From contig JAZBRS010000011.1 in the NCBI GenBank assembly GCA_037176725.1, forward strand, positions 4,960,001 through 5,024,000: a stretch of DNA of 64,000 bases, given 5' to 3'. The DNA comes from Posidonia oceanica (Eukaryota > Streptophyta > Magnoliopsida > Alismatales > Posidoniaceae). Both the position numbers and the translations under genes were made by a program. Below are positions 57,405 to 64,000 of this stretch, in pieces. Each line of letters starts with the position of its first letter. Position 1 is the first letter of the stretch. The notes below the pieces were generated by a model, which had not been told where the DNA came from, searched no databases, and saw only the letters and a list, made by a program, of their open reading frames with translations.

Positions 57405-57690
57405 TTATAAAATTGCATTTTAGCCCCTGCATGATTTAAAATTGCATTTTAGTCCTCTACATGTTTACAAAAATCATTTAACAGCATATTTTACCTTATA
57501 AAATTACATTTTAGCCCCTGCATGATTTAAAATTGCATTTTAGTCCTCTACTTGTTTACAGATCATTCAATAGCATATTTTACCTTATAAAAATGCATTT
57601 TAGCCCCTGCATGATTTAAAATTGCATTTTAGTCCTCTACATGTTTACAAAAATCATTAAATTGCATTTCAGACCCTGCATTTTATTTAA
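57405..57690 (+). repeat. 91-bp tandem repeat in solo LTR F (3 units)
   Basis: ATTTAAAATTG words at 57434, 57525 and 57614 (spacings 91 and 89). Confidence 0.88.
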
Positions 57691-58123
57691 TTTGCATCCA
57701 GACCCTTAACTTTTCAAAAACTTTGCATATAGGCCCTCAACTTTTCAAAATAATTGCATATAGGTCCCTAACTTTTCAAAAACATTGCATATAGGTCCAT
57801 AACTTTTCTAAAACATAATACTTAGGTCCTTTTTTGCATTTTTGCATGCATTGCACCCATGCATCACTGCATTTAGCTTTCTTGCACACTTTTAAGCACT
57901 CCTAGCTCCCATGTATGTGGGAGGACCTGTTTTGCACATCCCTAGGACCCCTTTTACATTTAGATCCCTTCTCTTCCCCTGGCCCTTGCACCTTCTGCCT
58001 TGAAGCCTGGATATCTTTCGATCGGACCGCCGGATCTTCGCAACCAAGCTACCTGGACCACCCCGGTGGAGCGGACTTCAATGCTGACTAAGTTCACCTC
58101 AGATCAGCTTTCAGATCTCCAAG

Positions 58124-58447
58124 GTAAGTCCTTCTGAACTCTTGCACAACACCTTTGCATATCATTCGCATTGCATGCATTGTTTTCACATCGCGTTTTC
58201 CAAGCATGTAGATTAGGACTTCCTCTTCTTGCTGATCAACTCTATCTCCTCTTTTTGCGTACTCTTAGTGTTTTTGGGTTGAGTTTTCCCTAGATTCACT
58301 ACTAATTGCGACCTTCTTCCCCCTTTTCCACGATCCGATTGCACCGCGAGCTTTTGGCAGCGTGCGAGACACATCGTGGGACACTTTGGTGGGAAACAGT
58401 CACAGAATAGTGGTGATCCCTCCACTTGCTTTCTTTCCCCTTTGTAG
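58124..58447 (+). other. Putative intron in solo LTR F
   Basis: Donor CCAAG/GTAAGT, acceptor CCCCTTTGTAG/G, 324 nt, as in the A LTRs. Confidence 0.55.
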
Positions 58448-58596
58448 GTCTTTACACCTGCATTGCATGGTCCTTAAACAGTATTTGTTCTCACACTTGC
58501 ACTGTTTGCCTCTCCTTACTTGATCTGCCCCTCCCCTTTGTATGTTTTTGCATCCGCATTGCATGGCTTTATCGATGTTTTGTTTCGCTTGCTTTG

Positions 58597-58910
58597 GCAC
58601 CGTTTTGCATGCCTACTTTGTTTCTTGCACCGTTTTGCGTACCCACATTGTTTCTTGCACCGTTTTACGTGCTGGCTTTGTTTCTTGTAGTGTTTTGCGT
58701 GTCTGCTTTGTTTCTTGCACCGTTTTGCATGCCTGCTTTGTTTCTTGCACCGTTTTGCATGTTTGCTTTGTTTCTTGCACCGTTTTGCGTGTCCACTTTG
58801 TTTCTTGCACCATTTTGCGTGTCGACTTTGTTTCTTGCACTGTTTTGAGTGCCCGCTTTGTTTCTTGCATCATTTCGCTTGCCGACTTTCGTTTCTCGCA
58901 CCGTTTTGCG
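58597..58910 (+). repeat. 30-bp minisatellite in solo LTR F
   Basis: About ten GCACCGTTTTGCGTGC-type units. Confidence 0.88.
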
Positions 58911-59024
58911 TGTTTTACGTTGTTTTCTCTTGCATGTCGCCCACATTGCCTAGTTTTACTGATGTTTTGTTTTATTGCCTGCATTTGCATATAAGGCAAT
59001 GATGCTTACTGCCTGGAGTTCTCA

Positions 59025-59047
59025 TGAATCAGGGTTCGCCCGGTTCG
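59025..59047 (+). other. GTTCG-loop hairpin in solo LTR F
   Basis: TGAATCAGG, loop GTTCG, CCCGGTTCG: two T.G pairs replace C-G pairs of the D copy, plus one A.C. Confidence 0.6.
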
Positions 59048-59617
59048 GAACACAGACAGCATTGCTGAGTGCTCAGATTGCACGTTTAATTCCTTGCACA
59101 CATTTCATCACTTAGAGCACACCTTTGAGCATCTAATTAGGCATTCATGGCACTTAGGCATTCAAAGTCTGCATTTCCTTGCATATGCGAGCGTAAGCCT
59201 AGAAAGACCGATTCTCGGGCGTGTCGGGGGTGCCTAACACCTTCCCCGCACGTAACAGGAGTCCTTGCCCTTTCTCTTGGCCCGTAATGACCATATTGCC
59301 CTTATCCTAGGCATGAGTCATATCATTTGCATTCATTTGCATCTCATTTCTTTTGCATTGCATTGCTTTGCATCTTTTGCTTGGTTTTGCATGTTTATTC
59401 ACGTATTTCTCCGGTTTTCCTTGTCTCCCGACTTAATAGACATGGTGGCGACTCTGATTTGTCTTATCTTCTTCTTTTCTTCCCTTTTTTCACTTTTAAG
59501 TGTTTCCGAGTCAAGTCTTCCTTCTCGAACACAGCCGCTAATAGTGAACCTGAGTCCGATCGGTGCACGCGAGCTTTGGCAGTGTGCATGGACGATCTGA
59601 ACACCGGGATTACTACA

Positions 59618-59622
59618 CATAC
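59618..59622 (+). repeat. Target-site duplication, right of solo LTR F
   Basis: CATAC, identical to 53712-53716. Confidence 0.92.
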
Positions 59623-59988
59623 CATTTGCATAATTGCATTCATACCACCAACTAAACATTTGCATTTTTTCTTTCAAGGTTCTAACACCTGTTTGCTTTG
59701 TCTGTAACAGAGATCAGTGAGCGAGTTCCCTTGTCGGAGCTTGAGTGCTTCTCTTCACTGACACCTCTGTTGTGTCATCTGTTCTTGACCCTCCTCTTCT
59801 GAGCTATTCACCTTTGCGACTATAGCTCCTCCTAAGCGTCATCTTGCATCTTTCCATCGCAGCCCTATTCTTACTCGCTCGCAGTCAGCTATGGACCAGC
59901 ACGCCATCGAGCCTTTGCTCACCACAGTCGCGGGGGTTTCCACTTCGGTCCCTCCGACTCCCGTCTTGACTCCTTCTTGCCCCTTACG
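59623..59988 (+). other. Element D leader, second part
   Basis: Continues the D leader to the gag ATG. TTTGTCTGTAACAG/AGATCAGTGAGCG (59709) matches A near 5345 and looks like a possible splice acceptor. Confidence 0.6.
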
Positions 59989-62672
59989 ATGCCGGGGTTT
60001 CCCCCTTTTACGTCTGGGGGACCCCTGCGTACCGTAGGGTCTAGGCAAGTCTATGCCCCGGCGGATCCTGTCACCGAGGTTACCTTGGTGACTACCACTC
60101 GCTTTCTGGAGACCGTTCCGACTCCTTTTGATCCCCAAGGCCATATTATCTATGGCACTGGCCCTACTGCGGCGACTCCGGCCATAGGATCCTATCCTCC
60201 TGGACAGTCTGTGTCCCCCCTCTTGCATCTGGTCCCCCACCGGCACTACAATTCAGCATTCCCACTGACAGGACCTCTGAAGAGCGGTACCAGTGCTTGG
60301 CAGAGCTTGCCTAGATATTTCAGGGCATGGCTCTGTCTGCTTGCCCCCCTCTGACTCCTTCTGCACTTGAGATCCCTCTGCATCCTGTTCCTACCTTCCA
60401 GGCATTCCCTGCTGCACTGTCGCCCCAGCCATCACCCCAGCTGCTCTTTGCTCTGGTGATAGGGGCGCAACCTCCGCCCTCTGCACACACTTCATTCACC
60501 GCACAGCATGCACCTCCACCACCTGGTGGCCAGCCCCTCGGGCTGGTTCGAGCACAGCACTTCTCTAGCCCGCTGCCTGGCACCGTGCCACTACAGCAGC
60601 TGTTGCTCCCACAACCTCCACAATTCACTGCACAGCATCCTGCATACCCTCATCCTGTGCATCAGCAATTTCCTTCTCCTGCATACTTTGCACTACCCAC
60701 AACACATTTGCATGGATACACCGACCATCCCGTCGCATCACCAGGCGACGCGATGGTGGATCCGGAGGAGCACCTCAATGTGACCCAAACGGCGTATGTA
60801 GTCCCTGCCCCCGTGCCCCATCACCTTCGGTAGCAACTCTAGAGTCCAACGATGACAGGCTCACCGTTCTAGAGAAAGCACTTCGTCAAGTGCAGGGCAC
60901 GGACTTCCACTCCTACCAGTTCTGGAACCTCTGTTGCTTTCTAGAGGCGGTACTCCCACCGAAGTTCAAAATCCCAAACTTCGATAAATACAATGGTAGG
61001 GGTGCCCCATCACCCATATGAAAGCGTATTGTGAGACTTGGCTCAGCTTCAAGCTGATGACAGGTTGTTAATCTGCTTGTTTCAGAAAAGTCTTACTGGC
61101 TCGGCCCTCAAGTGGTTTACATCACTTGATATGGCCACCATCAAGACTTGGAACGACCTTGGCAGGGCGTTCCTAGAACAGTACTCCTTCAACCTTGACT
61201 TGGTCCCTAAGTGCGAGGACCTTGTCGCCCTTAAGCAAAGAAACAACGAGCCGTTCGAGGAGTACATTGACCGTTGGCATGCCCTTGTTGCACAAGTTCG
61301 CGATAGACCCTCTGACGAGGAATCTATCGAGATTGTAATTCGAGGCGCGCAGCCATCTACTGGGGCTCTGCTTGCCATCCAGGCTGTCACTAGTTTTGCA
61401 TCACTGATTCGGGTCGGCACACGCGTGGAGAGCTCCCTTCAGAGTGGCAATTTTCCGACGCTCTTCGTCTTCGCCAAGCAAGCCGCCTCCCCCAGCAACA
61501 ACACCAACAACAATGGCAGCGGCAACAACAACAAAAGGAGGGATCCCCTGCGGACCACTGTTGCATACGTCGACTCTCCTACCGCTCCTGTCCACATGGT
61601 AGCTCCGCCTGGCCCGAATCAGGTAGTGTATGCACCCACACCTAGTGCACCTCACACACCACAGATCACCACCACAGCCCGACCAGTCTACCCAGCCGCA
61701 CCGGTCCAGCAAGGACGAAACCAAGGGCAGGGACGGCCCCACCATCAGCGTCACTTCACTCAGTTAATGGAGCCACTGAGCGCCGTTCTCCCTACGGTCG
61801 CGTCGCTCCTCACACCCCCCGAGATCTGCCCACCACCGAACCCTCTTCCCAGGTGGTATAGGATGGATCACTTTTGCGATTTTCATCGAGTAGTCGGGCA
61901 CTCGACGAATAATTGCTTCACTCTACAGGGAGCTGTGTAGGACCTGATTGACCGAAAGTTCATCAGTATCAACACACGGGAGGCAACATCTTCATCTACC
62001 CCTCCATCAGCATCTTCCCATGCATTAGGGACAGCTCCCCCCAATCCAAGCATTGTCCACCAGCCTCTGCCTAAGCATTCTGGCCCGGGAGGTACGGGGA
62101 CTTTAGGTGTACATTCTCTCTTCCCCTCAGGGTCTACAACGTCTGTGGTGGACCCTTCTGATCTTATCCAAGATCTCTCTGTACCTGTTTCTCCTTCCCT
62201 CTATCTTGCGACACTTGCCGGTTCTGAGTTGAAGATTCACATGATCCGACTGGACGCCAAGCTGGAGCGTGCTACCACGAGGCTTGCCATACAACCAGAG
62301 GCTCAACCCCCCATTTGCCTGCAAGCCAGGCCCCAACCAGAGCTAATACAGCCTCCCCAGCAACAACCTTTATCTGCCCGCCAACCGGCAAATACCCCTC
62401 TCAAGCTCGCAGCTCATGTTCCCCTGGTAATCAACTTAACCAAGGATACCCACCGCGTTCCATACGACTATGCCGTAGAAATGTGTGCAGATGTCACGTG
62501 GTCATGGAGGGTCTACAGACCTGCCACCCCAGTAACCAGACCTGCAGCCCTAGTAGCCAGGCCTAACCCCCTGAACCTACTCTACCAGCAGGCCAATCCC
62601 CTGATCCCACCACTACAGACCTACCACTGGAGCCACTATCCCCACTTCCAAAAAAGACCAGCCTTCTGCTGA
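59989..62672 (+). pseudogene. gag: Element D gag
   Basis: ATG 59989 (MPGFPPFTSGGPLRTVGSRQ); frameshifts near 60300 and between 60834 and 61037, then a clean 300-codon stretch 61038-61940 with the capsid core (LKWFTSLDMATIKTWNDL, RPSDEESIEIVIRGAQPS) and the zinc knuckle CDFHRVVGHSTNNC (61875-61916). TAG 61938 follows the knuckle and the frame runs on to 62672, where a frameshift occurs before the protease region. A Pro/Gln/His-rich N-terminal region (60330-60800) and an Asn-rich stretch (61495-61530) match A. It still reads Gln where A has TAA 6818. Confidence 0.85.
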
Positions 62673-64000
62673 CATAACGGCCCAGCTAAAAAAAGTCAAG
62701 GCTGACATCTCCATCTGGGACCTAATACATTCTTCCCACGAGCACCGAGTGGCTTTTCTCTACGTGTTCCAGGCCGCCCATGTGTCCCAAACCATCGAGC
62801 CTACAGCTCTGGAAAATATGGTGGGTATGATCGCAGAGTCGTAGGTCATCTCTTTCTCGAGCGATGAACTGCCTCTAGCGGGGACTAACCATAATCAGCC
62901 CCTATTTATCACGGTGCAGTTCAAACGTTTCCGCATTCCCCTCTCGCTAGTCGATAATGGGTCAGGCCTTAATGTCTGTCCCCTGCGCACAGCACTAAAG
63001 CTCGGATTCAAAGTGAGGACATCACACCAGCTGTGAAGGGAATGACTTCTTTTGACAATACGCACCATGATTCTTTGGGGATCCTAGTTATTCCTCTTAC
63101 CATTGGCCTGGTCGAATTCGATGTAGAATTCTATATCGTCGATTTGGAGCCCTCTTTTAATCTTCTGCTTGGGCGCCCTTGGCTGCACAAGCATTAAGTG
63201 ATCCCCTCGACCCTCCACTTCATGATCAAGTTTTGCTAGGGCGACGATGTCATCGTCATCATGGCGGAAAACTTTGACAAGGAACTGGTCGAGGTGGTCT
63301 CTTCTGTATCCTGGCAAACTATCCAATTTGATCCTAAGCCGTCAGATACCTTATACCGCGTTAACCGATTTGAGCCGGTTAACTTTATCCTTCTTCTTGA
63401 GGGTGTCAGCTCTCTGGTCGTTCATTGTAACCCCTCCAGGATGGTCAAGAACATTTGCCGCAGGTGGGGCTATGAGAAGGGAACGCCACTTGGGTGTCAC
63501 GGCCAAGGGATCGCCGAGCCGATTGCAACTGAGGAGTGTGGAAAGTTCCAAGGCTTGGGATATGAATGGTAGCCCCGCGATGGTGAGCGCCTGCACTCAA
63601 GGGGACGGAAGCTCGTGATCCCTCGGGACCTCACTAACTTTGTCAGTGCAGGCATCCTCGACCCGAACACGAGCCCAGCAACAGCCCAGCCAGCACCATG
63701 TCAGAGCCCCCCACTGCCAACAGAGGAGTGGGTCTGCATAGAGGACTATTATTCTGATGAGGAGCAGTCTGGCACGGTTATCCCAGCACAGTCCAAGGAA
63801 GAGGCCAAGATCAGCCCTGCAATCTCCCGATCAGTTTGTCTAGCCCTTCTCTCTACTGGTACAGTGGCAGATTCTGCAAACTCTGTGTCAGAAATGATAG
63901 CCTCTTCCCCCTCTACAGCTTCACCAGTGCCTATGACAGCCACATTGACAGCTCTAGAGTCAGGAGTACTTCTGCAGGCACTAGCCACCTGTCCACTCAT
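62673..64000 (+). pseudogene. Element D protease region (runs off the window)
   Basis: Homologous to A 8460 onward: DISIWDLIHSSHEHRVAFLY, active site LVDNGSGLNVCP (Asp codon 62953), FDVEFYIVDLEPSFN, GTPLGCHGQGIAEPI and, at the end, EEWVCIEDYYSDEEQSG (63725-63775). Damage: frameshift near 62665, TAG 62842 (Gln in A), one base lost near 63013, TAA about 63196 (Gln in A) and TAG 63570. The rest of pol lies beyond the window. Confidence 0.82.

Larger units (their letters stand above)
53717..59617 (+). mobile_element. Solo LTR F, A-type, plus strand (5901 bp)
   Basis: TGTTGACACCCCATTTTGAC to GGATTACTACA, flanked by CATAC duplications, no internal region. It is closely similar to the A LTRs throughout (same U3 opening, A-rich zone, CT zone, GC block with the RPVRLGFSRLSPEV-like frame, T-rich zone, repeats, intron sites and terminus), so it belongs to the same subfamily as A. 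Fewer 91-bp units (three). Confidence 0.93.

Overview
The window is plant nuclear DNA made entirely of nested Ty3/Gypsy LTR retrotransposons of the Tat/Ogre lineage. I see no host gene, tRNA or rRNA. The evidence is the TGTTGACACC / TGTAGACACC LTR starts next to AGGGAGGGG-type polypurine tracts, LTR ends in TACTACA, primer sites reading TGGYAACTCYGCTGGGGAT, a gag with a CX2HX4HX4C knuckle, a DNGSG protease, a YxDD reverse transcriptase, two consecutive RNase H domains (gypsy type then archaeal type) and a zinc-finger DDE integrase. An extra ORF follows the integrase. The species cannot be named from this.

Layout. Element A (+): truncated 5' LTR 1-4185, internal region 4186-19170, complete 6071-bp 3' LTR 19171-25241. 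A sits inside the integrase of element B (+), whose remaining 3' part is 25242-33580, including a 2979-bp LTR at 30602-33580. B in turn sits in the LTR of element C (-). Of C we see a 140-bp LTR stub (33581-33720) and the 3' half of the internal region (33721-43406). C is cut at 43406 by element D (+). D has a 5' LTR in two pieces (43407-45588 and 51569-about 52775), a leader in two pieces (about 52776-53716 and 59623-59988), then gag and protease to the window end. D was hit twice: by solo LTR E (-, 45589-51563, target duplication CATGC) and by solo LTR F (+, 53717-59617, target duplication CATAC). E and F belong to the A-type 6-kb LTR class.

Coding content. All gag-pol copies are broken by stops and frameshifts, many of the stops being CAG to TAG. 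In contrast the extra ORF between integrase and 3' UTR is exactly 1203 nt in A, B and C. It resembles plant-mobile-domain / DUF7745-type proteins.

The most interesting material is non-coding. The 3' UTRs of A, B and C carry arrays of short hairpins whose arms change in a compensatory way (GATAAG/CTTATC, GGTAAG/CTTACC, GATAG/CTATC, GATGA/TCATC, GATG/CATC) around a near-constant CCGAAA-like loop. The arrays are bracketed by other conserved, covarying hairpins. The D LTR carries seven double-hairpin modules built on TTGGACGC/GCGTCCAA, and the B LTR has its own hairpin modules. The A-type LTRs contain a conserved putative intron of about 324 nt and a GTTCG-loop hairpin that is shared with D. These patterns suggest that structured RNA (or cruciform DNA) is maintained in this group of retrotransposons.
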